64,000 bases of DNA from Streptomyces carminius (GTDB lineage: Bacteria; Actinomycetota; Actinomycetes; Streptomycetales; Streptomycetaceae), in NCBI RefSeq assembly GCF_002794255.1, contig NZ_PGGW01000066.1, forward strand, positions 124,001 to 188,000, given 5' to 3'. Both the position numbers and the translations under genes were made by a program. Below the pieces are notes generated by a model. It did not search any database, was not told where the DNA came from, and worked only from the letters and a program-made list of their open reading frames with translations. The stretch's first letter is position 1. Each line of letters begins with the position of its first letter. This document shows positions 23,722 to 32,800 of this stretch, in pieces.

Positions 23722-24123
23722 TCAGGTGGCGCGGCCCTCGCGCCACTCCCGTACGACCTCCTCGGGGTCGAAGGGCGCCAGATTGAGCGGCGGGCCCGGC
23801 GGCGGCCTGCGGAGCGCCGCGGCGATCTTCTCGTTGATCCCGGCCACGATCCGCCGCGCCTCGCTCTCGGAGGGTGCCCGGCGGGCGGCGGCCAGGGCGT
23901 CCTCCGCCTCCTTGCGCAGAGCCAGCGCGGGCGGCAGGAAGGACAGCCCCTCGCGGCGCATCTTCTTCTTCACCCACCACTGCTCGTCGTAGGGCGCCTC
24001 CAGATCGGGCAGCGGTTTGCCGAAGCCGGGCAGGTTCTCGAAGTCGCCGCGCTCGGCCGCCTCGCGGATCTGCCGGTCGGCCCAGGTCTCGAAGTCGACG
24101 CCGGGCGGTTTGCGTTCGGTCAC
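23722..24123 (-). CDS. DUF1992 (DnaJ-homologue-associated) family protein
   Basis: 133 residues from the GTG at 24121-24123 with GGGAGGGA upstream. DUF1992 features are FETWADRQIREAAERGDFEN, LPGFGKPLPD and WWVKKKMRREGLSFLPPALA. These small proteins occur widely as the C-terminal part of DnaJC28-like proteins or free-standing as here. The molecular role is not known. Confidence 0.9.
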   Translation of the reverse strand: MTERKPPGVDFETWADRQIREAAERGDFENLPGFGKPLPDLEAPYDEQWWVKKKMRREGLSFLPPALALRKEAEDALAAARRAPSESEARRIVAGINEKIAAALRRPPPGPPLNLAPFDPEEVVREWREGRAT

Positions 24124-24164
24124 GGTGCGGTCCCTCCCGTCGGACGGCGCTCGTACCGGAAAGC

Positions 24165-24657
24165 CTAGAGCCGCGTGCCGCCGCCCGGCGACAGGGCCTC
24201 ACCCGGTGCCGCCGGTCTCCGCCGACGCGCCGCGCCCACGGCCGCCGCCAGGGCCTCGGCGGCGAGCGCGTCCAGCGCGCCCTGCCGCGACTCGCCGCCG
24301 ATCAGCCCGGTCAGGAAGCGCTGCTCCTCGGCGGTGGCGGCGGCCGGCAGGCCGCGCGGCAGCCGTCCGCGCGGCCTGCGCCCCCTTGCCGGAGACGGCG
24401 GCGATCTCGTCCGGCGTCGGGTGCGTCTCCCGCACGGCCAGGGTGGACTCGGCTGCCGGGGACACCTCCTCGCGCAGCGCCTTCCGGGCGATCCCGGTCC
24501 GGCGCTGCGGGAGCCGGCCCGCCAGACAGGTGATGACGACCGGGGCGTCCGCGGAGTAGGTCCGGCGGAGCAGCCCGGCGAGCAGGGCGGTCTTCCCGGT
24601 GCGCGAGGGGGTGTCCGCGACCCGGCGGGAGATGTGGGCGACCTCGGCCGGCAGCAT
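24165..24657 (-). pseudogene. Frameshifted, truncated ATP-dependent DNA ligase (N-terminal part)
   Basis: From the ATG at 24655-24657 the frame reads LPAEVAHISRRVADTPSRTG, TALLAGLLRR, VVITCLAGRLPQRRTGI, and DEIAAVSGKGAQAAR, the start of the actinobacterial LigB-type ATP-dependent DNA ligase DNA-binding domain. It then loses similarity near 24370, and the family sequence resumes in another frame with ATAEEQRFLTGLIGGESRQG and ALDALAAEALAAAVG. The chain stops at about 165 residues out of roughly 510, so the catalytic nucleotidyltransferase domain with its KxDG lysine is absent. I read this as a decayed gene. A sequencing error could explain the frameshift but not the missing three quarters. Confidence 0.75.
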
Positions 24658-24816
24658 GGCCCCATCCTCATCCTCATCCTCGCGCGGCGGCGGCACGGAG
24701 CGGCGGTGGACAGGCGGTGGACAGGTGCCGGGCACCGATGAGTTCCGGGCCGCCGGGGCGTCCTACCCCCGTGAACACCCCGGAACGGGGAACGGCACGG
24801 CAGACAGGAGCAGACC

Positions 24817-25431
24817 ATGGCCAAGGTGACACTGACCGCGTTCATGACCCTGGACGGGGTCGTACAGGCGCCCGGCGGCCCGGACGAGGACCGCGACGGC
24901 GGCTTCGGACACGGCGGCTGGGTGGCGCCCCACTTCGACGAGGAACTGGGCCGCTTCGTGGACGAGACCTTCGGCACGGTGACCGGCTTCCTGCTGGGCC
25001 GCCGCACGTACGAGATCTTCGCCGCCTACTGGCCGCAGGTCACCGACGCGGACGACCCCGTCGCGGGCAGGCTCAACACCCTGCCCAAGTACGTCGCCTC
25101 CCGGACCCTGGAGTCGGCCGGGTGGCACAACTCCACCCTGCTCGGCGGGGACGCCGTCAAGGAGGTGGCCGCGCTGAAGGAGCGGCTGGACGGAGAGCTG
25201 CAGATCCACGGCAGCGGTAACCTCGCGCACGGCCTGATGGCGCACGGCCTGATCGACGAGTACCGCCTGATGGTCTTCCCAGTGCTGCTGGGGAGCGGGA
25301 AGCGCCTGTTCGCCGACGGGACGGTGCCCACCGCCCTGGAGGCGGTGGAGAGCAGGACCACCGGCACCGGGGTCGCGATCCACGTCTACCGCGCGGCGGG
25401 ACGGCCGGAGTACGGCCTGGTCGGAGCCTAG
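24817..25431 (+). CDS. Dihydrofolate-reductase-fold (RibD C-terminal) protein
   Basis: 204 residues. The family pattern is FMTLDGVVQAPGGPDED at the start, LLGRRTYEIFAAYWP, KYVASRTLESAGWHNSTLL, LQIHGSGNLAHGLMAHGLID and MVFPVLLGSGKRLF. These resemble the NADPH-binding reductase domain of RibD, but the stand-alone proteins have no assigned substrate. It is convergent with the ACT-domain gene, 7 bp apart. Confidence 0.9.
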   Translation: MAKVTLTAFMTLDGVVQAPGGPDEDRDGGFGHGGWVAPHFDEELGRFVDETFGTVTGFLLGRRTYEIFAAYWPQVTDADDPVAGRLNTLPKYVASRTLESAGWHNSTLLGGDAVKEVAALKERLDGELQIHGSGNLAHGLMAHGLIDEYRLMVFPVLLGSGKRLFADGTVPTALEAVESRTTGTGVAIHVYRAAGRPEYGLVGA

Positions 25432-25438
25432 TGCCGCG

Positions 25439-25849
25439 TCAGGAGGCGGTACCGGACCGGGCGGCCAGGGCCCGCAGCAGGTCCAGCGCCTCCCGTGCCC
25501 GCTCATGGGGTACGAAGAGGTGGTCGTGGTGGAAACCGGCCACCACGTTGCAGCTCAGCCCCGCCGCGGCGAGTTCCGCGGCGACGGCCGCCGTCAGTCC
25601 CACGGCGTCGAGCGCGGAGTGGACCCGCAGGACGATCCGGCCCGCGGTGTAGTCGTGGGGCAGCCCGGCCCGCTCCGCCTCCGCCCGGCGCAGCACCAGG
25701 GTGAGGCCCTCGGGCTCGGCGACGGTGACCACGGGGGCCAGGCCCGGCGGAATCCGGTCGCCGGGGACGGTGGTGAAGACGTACTCGCCCGGATCGAGCT
25801 CCGGACGCAGTCCGGCCAGCAGTCTTCGAAGATCGCGTTCTCCCGCCAC
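25439..25849 (-). CDS. ACT-domain protein
   Basis: 136 residues from a GTG at 25847-25849. The C-terminal half is an ACT-type regulatory fold (IVLRVHSALDAVGLTAAVAA, GLSCNVVAGFHHDHLFVPHE); the N-terminal half matches the same double-ACT family (LDPGEYVFTTVPGD, LTLVLRRAEAERAGL). Stand-alone ACT proteins are thought to sense small ligands such as amino acids. No partner enzyme is adjacent. Confidence 0.85.
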   Translation of the reverse strand: MAGERDLRRLLAGLRPELDPGEYVFTTVPGDRIPPGLAPVVTVAEPEGLTLVLRRAEAERAGLPHDYTAGRIVLRVHSALDAVGLTAAVAAELAAAGLSCNVVAGFHHDHLFVPHERAREALDLLRALAARSGTAS

Positions 25850-26193
25850 GGGGGCATCCTAAGAGCTCGCCCGGACAGGCGTGGTGGACGACCCCGGGAG
25901 CAGAACAGGCGCAGGACCTGATGATCGTGGAGTTTGCGGTGCTCTGTGGTCAATTCTGTGATCAATGGGGAGATCCGCGCCTGTGCTGCCGTCATGGCTG
26001 ACCGAACCGCACCGGGACCGGTTCCCGGCGCCGTTGCCCCACCGCTCCCGAGTGCCGCGCCGGGATGACCGACCGTTCCACCGCCCGGAACCAGGTCACC
26101 GGCCTGGCCGCGGCGGTCCGACCGCCACGACGGCGTGACATGATTTCGTGGTAGTTTGATTACCATGAATTCTTGCGCATTCTGGAGAGGCCC
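25850..26193. other. Intergenic region with a low-GC patch of possible mobile-element origin and the methyltransferase promoter
   Basis: Bases 25915-25985 (around GATCGTGGAGTTTGCGGTGC and GTGGTCAATTCTGTGATCAA) are markedly lower in GC than the rest of the window and fit no neighbouring gene; a decayed insertion element end is possible. Bases 26135-26170 hold the promoter and dyad of the next gene. Confidence 0.35.
26135..26170 (+). promoter_or_regulatory. Promoter and TetR-type dyad of the methyltransferase gene
   Basis: GTGACA (26135-26140), 17 bp, GATTAC (26158-26163) make a plausible promoter. TTTCGTGGTA (26144-26153) and TACCATGAAT (26161-26170) are imperfect inverted repeats, 8 of 10 pairs, with 7 bp between, overlapping the -10. 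The convergent neighbour is a TetR-family gene that could bind here. Confidence 0.5.
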
Positions 26194-27273
26194 ATGACTC
26201 CCGCGCCCACTCCCTCGCAGGCCGACGCGGCGACGGTCCCGGTCACGACGGCACCCGAGGCGTCCGCGTCCGAGCGGTCCCTGGAGATGCTGCGCCTGCT
26301 CTCCGGTTTCCAGCAGTCCCAGGCGCTGTACGCGCTGGCCAAGCTCGGTGTGGCCACGGCGCTGCACGGCGGCCCGATGACGGTCGAGGAGTTGGCGGAG
26401 GCCACGGAGACGGACGCCGTCGCGCTGGGGCGGCTGCTGCACGTCCTCTCCGGCATCGGGGTGGTGACCCATCACGGTGAGGACGCCTTCGCGCTCACCC
26501 CGCTCGGCTCCACGCTGGCGGCGGATGTGCCCGGTTCGGTGCGCGACGTGGCGATCATGTGGATGGAGACGCACTACGCGCCCTTCTCCGAGCTGGTCAC
26601 CACCGTCCGTACGGGCATCCCGGCGGCCACGGCGCACTTCGGGCAGTCCTTCGTGGAGTGGCTGGGCGCCCACCCGGAGCACATGCCCGTGATGGCGTCG
26701 GCGATGGCGAACCTGACGTACGGCCCCAAGGACGCCGCACTGGCCGGCTACCGGCTCCCGGCCGGTGAGGTGGTTGCCGACATCGGCGGCGCCGACGGCT
26801 CCGTGCTGGCCCGGCTGCTGGCCGACGAACCCGGCCGACGCGGCATCGTCCTCGACGTGGAGCACGTGGTGCCCACCGCCCGCGCACGGCTGGCCGACCA
26901 GGGGATGTCCGGCCGCATCGAGGTACAGGCCGGTGACTTCTTCGAGAGCGTGCCGGCCGCGGACGTCTACCTGCTGTCCACCGTGCTGCACGACTGGGAC
27001 GACGCCTCGTGTGCGCGCATCCTGGGCCGGATCGCGCAGGCGGCGCCCGACGGCGCCCGGCTGGTGGTGGTGGAGACGGTGCTGTCGGAGGGCGACGAGC
27101 CGCATCCGAGCAAGCTGCTCGATCTGACCATGCTCGGCATGGTGTCGGGCCACGAGCGCCGGGAGGCGGAGTTCGCGGCGCTGTTCGCCAGTGCCGGGTT
27201 CACCCTCGACCGGCGCGTCCCAGGGCCGGTGGACAGTCCGTTCGCGGTCCTGGAGGCCACACTCACCCGGTGA
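26194..27273 (+). CDS. SAM-dependent O-methyltransferase (plant-type family 2)
   Basis: 359 residues from the ATG at 26194, preceded by GGAGAGG. The N-terminal dimerisation domain has LLSGFQQSQALYALAKLGVA and winged-helix-like MTVEELAEATETDAVALGRL. The SAM site is VVADIGGADGSVLARLLADE and VLDVEHVV; the catalytic-region motif is LLSTVLHDWDD; AAPDGARLVVVETVLSEGD follows. Members methylate hydroxyls of secondary metabolites. No biosynthetic cluster adjoins, so the substrate is unknown. The gene overlaps the 3' end of the TetR gene by 11 bp. Confidence 0.9.
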   Translation: MTPAPTPSQADAATVPVTTAPEASASERSLEMLRLLSGFQQSQALYALAKLGVATALHGGPMTVEELAEATETDAVALGRLLHVLSGIGVVTHHGEDAFALTPLGSTLAADVPGSVRDVAIMWMETHYAPFSELVTTVRTGIPAATAHFGQSFVEWLGAHPEHMPVMASAMANLTYGPKDAALAGYRLPAGEVVADIGGADGSVLARLLADEPGRRGIVLDVEHVVPTARARLADQGMSGRIEVQAGDFFESVPAADVYLLSTVLHDWDDASCARILGRIAQAAPDGARLVVVETVLSEGDEPHPSKLLDLTMLGMVSGHERREAEFAALFASAGFTLDRRVPGPVDSPFAVLEATLTR

Positions 27274-27880
27274 GCAGGGCGGCCACGGTCCGGTTCCGCA
27301 GCCACCGCTCGGCGGTGTCCCAGTCCCAGCCGTTCTCCCGCACCAGCACGCGCCAGGACGACAGGCCGAGGTAGTACCAGAGCACGTCCGTCGCGTCCGC
27401 CGCGTCGAGCCCCTCCCGCAGGGCGCCCAGCGCGGCGAGCCGGTCGGCGATGGTCCGCAGCGCGTCACGGAATCGCTCCTGGGCGAAGCGCAGCACCTCG
27501 GCGGCGTGCGCGTCGACCGAGGCCGCGTCGAGGAGGATCTCGATGACAACGGCGTGTTTCTCGCTGTCGCGGCGGATGCCCTCGACGGCGTACGCGACCA
27601 CGTCGTGGGCGTCGCCGGCCGCCGCGACCCGCGCGAGGGTCCGTTCGGCGATGGGGTCCTCGACGCTCGCGGTGACCAGCTCGCGCAGGATCTGCGGTTT
27701 GCCGCCGGTGCTGGTGTAGACGGTGTTGGTGCCGACCCGGGCCGCGGCGGCGATCCGGGTGACGGTGGTGGCCACGTAGCCGTGGGTGGCGAAGAGCTCC
27801 TTGGCGGCGTCCAGGATCGACTGCCGGGTCGCGGCAGCGGCCTCCACGCGGCGGGGCGAGTGGTAGCGGCGGCCTGGCAT
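27263..27880 (-). CDS. TetR-family transcriptional regulator
   Basis: 205 residues from the ATG at 27878-27880. The TetR helix-turn-helix is ATRQSILDAAKELFATHGYV, TTVTRIAAAARVGTNTVYTS. The ligand domain is all-helical (AEVLRFAQERFRDALRTIAD, YYLGLSSWRVLVRENGWDWD). It is convergent with the methyltransferase gene with overlapping 3' ends. The dyad at 26144-26170 is a candidate binding site. Confidence 0.9.
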   Translation of the reverse strand: MPGRRYHSPRRVEAAAATRQSILDAAKELFATHGYVATTVTRIAAAARVGTNTVYTSTGGKPQILRELVTASVEDPIAERTLARVAAAGDAHDVVAYAVEGIRRDSEKHAVVIEILLDAASVDAHAAEVLRFAQERFRDALRTIADRLAALGALREGLDAADATDVLWYYLGLSSWRVLVRENGWDWDTAERWLRNRTVAALLTG

Positions 27881-27952
27881 GCGCCGACCGTAGCAAGGGC
27901 GCAGGCGGGATCCCAGCCGTTGTCCGGGTGATACGCGGGGCACGCCGGGCGG

Positions 27953-28053
27953 CCGGGTGCCCGCCACGCTCTCCGGCGGGCACCCGGGGTGGCAAGGCGG
28001 CTCCGCCGTGCCGGCCGGCGTACGGCGGCCCCGCCCGCGCGGGACCGCCGTAC
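27953..28053. terminator. Two consecutive hairpins downstream of the PhoX-like gene
   Basis: A perfect 13-bp stem (27953-27965 with 27975-27987) and a 14-of-15-bp stem with a CCGC loop (28020-28034 with 28039-28053). The second ends 20 bp from the PhoX-like stop and is its probable terminator. Confidence 0.7.
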
Positions 28054-28073
28054 CGTACGGGGACGGGCCGGGA

Positions 28074-29432
28074 TCACAGGGCGCCGCGCCGCCAGGGGCC
28101 GGTGATCGCGAAGGTGATGCCGGGGGTCTGGACGTTCACGAACAGCCAGTTGCCGTTCTTGGGCTCGAACACCGAACCGGCCCACTCCGAGCCGGTGTGG
28201 TCGGCCGCCGCCACGTCCTTGCCCGCGGTGCCGCCGCGCAGGTCCACGGTGTTGGCCGCGAAGCGGAAGATCTCGCCCTCCGGGGTCAGACCGTGGACGT
28301 ACTCGGTGCCGCCGCCGTCCTCGCACAGCACCAGGCCGCCGCGCGGGCTGACGCACATGTTGTCCGGAGCGTTGAGGACCTCGGCGCCGGGGGAGGCGAA
28401 CAGCACCCGGAACTCGTCGGTGACCGGGTCGAGCTCGAAGACCTGGCCCTGCCGGGCGGGACCGCCGTCGGTGGTGATGACGTAGATCCGGTCGTTGCCG
28501 TACCAGGCGCCCTCCAGGCGGCTGAAGACGGCGGCGCCGTTGGCCTGGGCCTGGTGGCGGAGCGTGTCGCCGTCCGGGTCGACGTCGCCGACCGGCACCC
28601 AGGAGACGGTGCCGTAGGACCGCGAGCCGTCGCGGCGGGTGTCGTAGGACGCCTCTCCGAGACGCAGCGCCTCCAGCCTGCCGCCCCGGGACAGCTCGCC
28701 GGGGACCGCCGGGGTGAAGCGGTACAGGCAGGCGTCGCCCCGGTCCTCGGTCTCGTAGATGTAGCCGGTCGTCGGGTCGACGGCGACGGCCTCGTGGTTG
28801 AAGCGACCCATGGCGGTCAGCGGGGTGGGGTCGCCCTTGCCCCGCGAGGCGACCTCGAAGATGTAGCCGTGCCGCTTGCCCGCGGTGGTGCCGAAGGTCT
28901 CCTCGCAGGTCAGCCAGGTGCTCCACGGGGTCGGGCCGCCGGCGCAGTTGCGGATGGTGCCGCCGAGGCTGCCGTAGGACTCCAGCCACTGCCCGGCGTC
29001 CGGGTCGAAGACCAGGGTGGTGGTCCCGCCGCCGGCGGCGGGGTTGTACGCGGGGGAGGTGAAGGCGGGGCCGGCGCCGCGCTCGTGGTTGCGCACCAGG
29101 TGGACCCGGTCGCCGTACCGGAAGGCGGCCATGCCGTCGTGCGCGCCCGGGGTGCGGATCCCGTCGTCCATCGGGTCGTTGGTCCAGCCGTAGGAGAGGT
29201 ACTCGAAGCCGCGCGGCAGCGCCAGCAGCTCCAGGCCGGTGGCCTGGTCCTTCACCGGGCGCAGCGGGCCGTAGCCGGGGTCGTGGTCGAACTTGGCGGG
29301 TACGGCCGCCGCCGTGCGGGCGGTGAGGGCCTGGAAGGGGAGGCCGGCGGCCGCGGCCGCCGCGGTGCCCCGCAGCAGACTGCGCCGCGCGAAACCGGAG
29401 CGGTTCGTTCCGTCGGTGGGCGTGCTGGTCAT
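28074..29432 (-). CDS. Tat-exported PhoX-family (DUF839) protein
   Basis: 452 residues from the ATG at 29430-29432 with GAGAGGG upstream. A twin-arginine signal (FARRSLLRGTAAAAAAGLP) directs folded export. The mature part is a beta-propeller of the PhoX/DUF839 family: LALPRGFEYLSYGWTNDPM, LVRNHERGAG, TWLTCEETFGT, GRFNHEAVAVDPTTGYIYET, NAPDNMCVSPRGGLVLCEDG. PhoX enzymes are Ca/Fe phosphatases whose metal-binding acidic residues lie in these CEE, NHEA and CED blocks. I see no clear direct-repeat PHO box upstream. Phosphatase activity is likely but not proven for this subgroup. Confidence 0.85.
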   Translation of the reverse strand: MTSTPTDGTNRSGFARRSLLRGTAAAAAAGLPFQALTARTAAAVPAKFDHDPGYGPLRPVKDQATGLELLALPRGFEYLSYGWTNDPMDDGIRTPGAHDGMAAFRYGDRVHLVRNHERGAGPAFTSPAYNPAAGGGTTTLVFDPDAGQWLESYGSLGGTIRNCAGGPTPWSTWLTCEETFGTTAGKRHGYIFEVASRGKGDPTPLTAMGRFNHEAVAVDPTTGYIYETEDRGDACLYRFTPAVPGELSRGGRLEALRLGEASYDTRRDGSRSYGTVSWVPVGDVDPDGDTLRHQAQANGAAVFSRLEGAWYGNDRIYVITTDGGPARQGQVFELDPVTDEFRVLFASPGAEVLNAPDNMCVSPRGGLVLCEDGGGTEYVHGLTPEGEIFRFAANTVDLRGGTAGKDVAAADHTGSEWAGSVFEPKNGNWLFVNVQTPGITFAITGPWRRGAL

Positions 29433-29803
29433 GGTGTCCCTCTCGGACGCGGTGGACGACGCGGGGGGTGGGATCGACCGTGATCACCGTAGGCAGCGCG
29501 GTGGCGGGCCGTCCCCCAACGAGGGGCGACCGGCGGGGGAACCTTTCGTGGCCGTCCGGCGGACCGTGCCGTCGGCGGTCCGTCCGCCGGGACGGCGGAG
29601 ATGTGTGCGGATCTCCACGGAGGTGCCGATCCGGTGACGGCCGGGCTTGGGATAGCCTCGGGGGCGTTTGTGTGTCCGCCAAACGGCGGACATGTCGGTT
29701 CACGAACGTGGTGCAGCCGCGTCGCTCCTCCGCCGGTACGGGCGGACGGGCCGGCTGCCGTACGTGGCGGGCCCTGGTGGCGGACGACGGAGCGAGGGCG
29801 GAC
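29433..29803. other. Divergent promoter region of the PhoX-like and HAMP-kinase genes
   Basis: 371 bp without a supportable gene. It contains TGTCCGCC-AAAC-GGCGGACA (29673-29692), a perfect 8-bp-arm inverted repeat, and a looser GC hairpin near 29550-29595. One of these may be an operator. Confidence 0.45.
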
Positions 29804-32800
29804 ATGGTTGACACCACGGTGGGGGAGGCACGTCCCGGTGGCGGGCGCGGCCGGGGCACCCGGAGTGCCGGCAAGGCCGGCGACCAGGAGCTGCGGCAGC
29901 TCCTGGCCGGGCTCACCGCGGTCCGGGACGGCGACTTCGGCACCCGGCTGCCGGACGGCGCCGACGGCCTGCTGGGCGAGATCGCCACGGTCTTCAACGG
30001 CATGGTGGACCAGCTGTCGCTGTTCACCTCCGAGGTGACCCGGGTCTCCCGGGAGGTCGGCAGCGAGGGCCGGCTCGGCGGCCAGGCGCAGGTGCCGGGG
30101 GTCGGCGGGGCCTGGCGGGACCTGACCGACTCGGTGAACTTCATGGCGGGCAACCTGACCACCCAGGTGCGGTCCATCGCCCAGGTGACCACCGCGGTCG
30201 CCAAGGGCGACCTGTCGCAGAAGATCACCGTCGACGCCCGGGGCGAGATCCTGGAGCTGAAGAACACCATCAACACGATGGTCGACCAGCTCTCCGCGTT
30301 CGCCGACGAGGTCACCCGGGTGGCGCGCGAGGTGGGCACCGAGGGCATCCTGGGCGGCCAGGCGGACGTCAAGGGCGTCTCCGGCACCTGGCGGGACCTG
30401 ACCGACTCGGTGAACTCCATGGCCGGGAACCTGACCGGCCAGGTGCGGTCCATCGCCCAGGTGGCCACCGCGGTCGCCAAGGGCGACCTGTCGCAGAAGG
30501 TCCGGGTGGACGCCCGCGGGGAGATCCTGGCGCTGAAGGAGACCATCAACACGATGGTCGACCAGCTCTCGTCGTTCGCCGACGAGGTGACGCGGGTGGC
30601 GCGCGAGGTGGGCACCGAGGGCAACCTGGGCGGTCAGGCGCACGTGCCCGGGGTGTCGGGGACGTGGAAGGACCTGACCGACAACGTCAACGTCATGGCC
30701 TCCAACCTGACCGGCCAGGTGCGGTCCATCGCCCAGGTGGCCACCGCCGTCGCCCGCGGCGACCTGTCGCAGAAGATCACCGTCGAGGCCAAGGGCGAGG
30801 TCGCCGCCCTCGCGGACGTGATCAACACCATGGTGACCACGCTGTCCTCGTTCGCCGACGAGGTGACGCGGGTGGCGCGCGAGGTGGGCACCGAGGGCAT
30901 GCTCGGTGGTCAGGCGCACGTGCCCGGGGTGTCGGGGACGTGGAAGGACCTGACCGACAACGTCAACTCCATGGCGAACAACCTGACCGGCCAGGTGCGC
31001 AACATCGCCCAGGTGACCACCGCCGTCGCCCAGGGCGACCTCACCCGCAAGATCGACGTCGACGCCCGGGGCGAGATCCTGGAGCTGAAGACCACCATCA
31101 ACACGATGGTCGACCAGCTCTCCTCGTTCGCCGCGGAGGTCACCCGGGTGGCCCGCGAGGTCGGCAGCGAGGGTCGGCTCGGCGGCCAGGCGGAGGTTGA
31201 GGGCGTCTCGGGCACCTGGAAGCGGCTGACGGAGAACGTCAACGAGCTGGCCGGGAACCTGACCCGGCAGGTGCGTGCCATCGCCGAGGTCACCAGCGCC
31301 GTCGCCGAGGGCGATCTGACCCGCTCCATCACCGTGGACGCCTCCGGCGAGGTCGCCGACCTCAAGGACAACATCAACTTCATGGTGCAGTCCCTGCGCG
31401 AGACGACCCGGGCCAACCAGGAGCAGGACTGGCTCAAGACGAACCTGGCCCGGGTATCCGGCCTGATGCAGGGCCGCCGCGACCTGTCGGTCGTGGCCGA
31501 GCTGATCATGGACGAGCTGACCCCGCTGGTCGGCGCGCAGTACGGCGCCTTCTACCTCGCCGAGGAGGGCGCCGCCGGCGAGACGGAGCTGCGCCTCATC
31601 GGCTCCTACGGCCACCCGGAGGTCGCCGGGGGCGCCGGGGGCGCCGGGGAGGCGCCGCGCTTCCGGCTGGGCCAGTCCCTGGTCGGCCAGGCGGCCCGCA
31701 GCCGCCGCACCATCACCGTCGACGACCTGCCGCCCGGCTATGTCACCGTCTCCTCCGGGCTGGGCGCCGTCCAGCCGAGCAGCCTGATCGTGCTGCCGAT
31801 CCTCGCGGAGGACCAGGTGCTCGGCGTCATCGAGCTGGCCTCGGTCAGCCCCTTCACCGCGGTGCACCGGGACTTCCTCGGCCAGCTGATGGAGACCGTG
31901 GGCGTCAACGTCAACACCATCGTCGCCAACGCCCGCACCGACGAGCTGCTCCAGGAGTCGCAGCGGCTGGCCGGTGAACTCCAGGCCCGCTCGGAGGAAC
32001 TCCAGACACAGCAGGAGGAGCTTCAGCGCTCCAACGCCGAGCTGGAGGAGAAGGCCGCCCTGCTGGTCTCGCAGAACCGCGACATCGAGACCAAGAACCT
32101 GGAGATCGAGCAGGCCCGGCAGGAACTGGAGGAGCGGGCCCGGCAGCTGTCGCTGGCCTCCAAGTACAAGTCGGAGTTCCTGGCCAACATGAGCCACGAA
32201 CTGCGCACCCCGCTCAACAGCCTGCTGATCCTCGCCCAGCTCCTGGCCCAGAACCCCACCCGCAACCTCACTCCCAAGCAGGTGGAGTACGCGGGCATCA
32301 TCCACTCCGCCGGCTCCGACCTGCTCCAGCTGATCAACGACATCCTGGACCTGTCCAAGGTCGAGGCGGGGAAGATGGACATCAACCCCGAACGGCTCCC
32401 GCTGCGCCGTCTGCTGGACTACGTCGAGGCCACCTTCCGGCCGCTGACCACGCAGAAGAGCCTCGACTTCACCATCAGCACCGCGCCGGGCGTCCCCGTC
32501 GACCTGTTCACCGACGACTCCCGGCTGCGCCAGGTGCTGCGCAACCTGCTGTCCAACGCGGTGAAGTTCACCGAGTCCGGCGGCGTCCGCCTGCGGATCG
32601 AGCCGGTCGCCCCGGACGAGCTGCCCTCCACCGTCCGGCTGCACGGCGCGGCCGTCGCCTTCCGGGTGGAGGACACCGGCATCGGCATCCCCGAGCAGCA
32701 GCTGGAGACCATCTTCGGAGCCTTCCAGCAGGCCGACGGAACCACCAGCCGCAAGTACGGCGGCACCGGGCTGGGCCTGTCCATCAGCCGGGAGATCGCC

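Noticed and set aside
29699..29708. GTTCACGAAC as a PHO box for the PhoX-like gene
   Set aside because: PHO boxes need at least two 11-bp direct repeats; only one short palindromic word is present and it lies nearer the kinase gene.
25594..30624. A 1676-codon minus-strand open frame
   Set aside because: It runs antisense or out of frame over the ACT, methyltransferase, TetR, PhoX-like and HAMP-kinase genes; apparent repeats are reverse reads of the HAMP array.
29429..32644. A 1071-codon minus-strand frame with repeated motifs
   Set aside because: The repetition is the antisense image of the 276-bp HAMP repeats, not a repeat protein.
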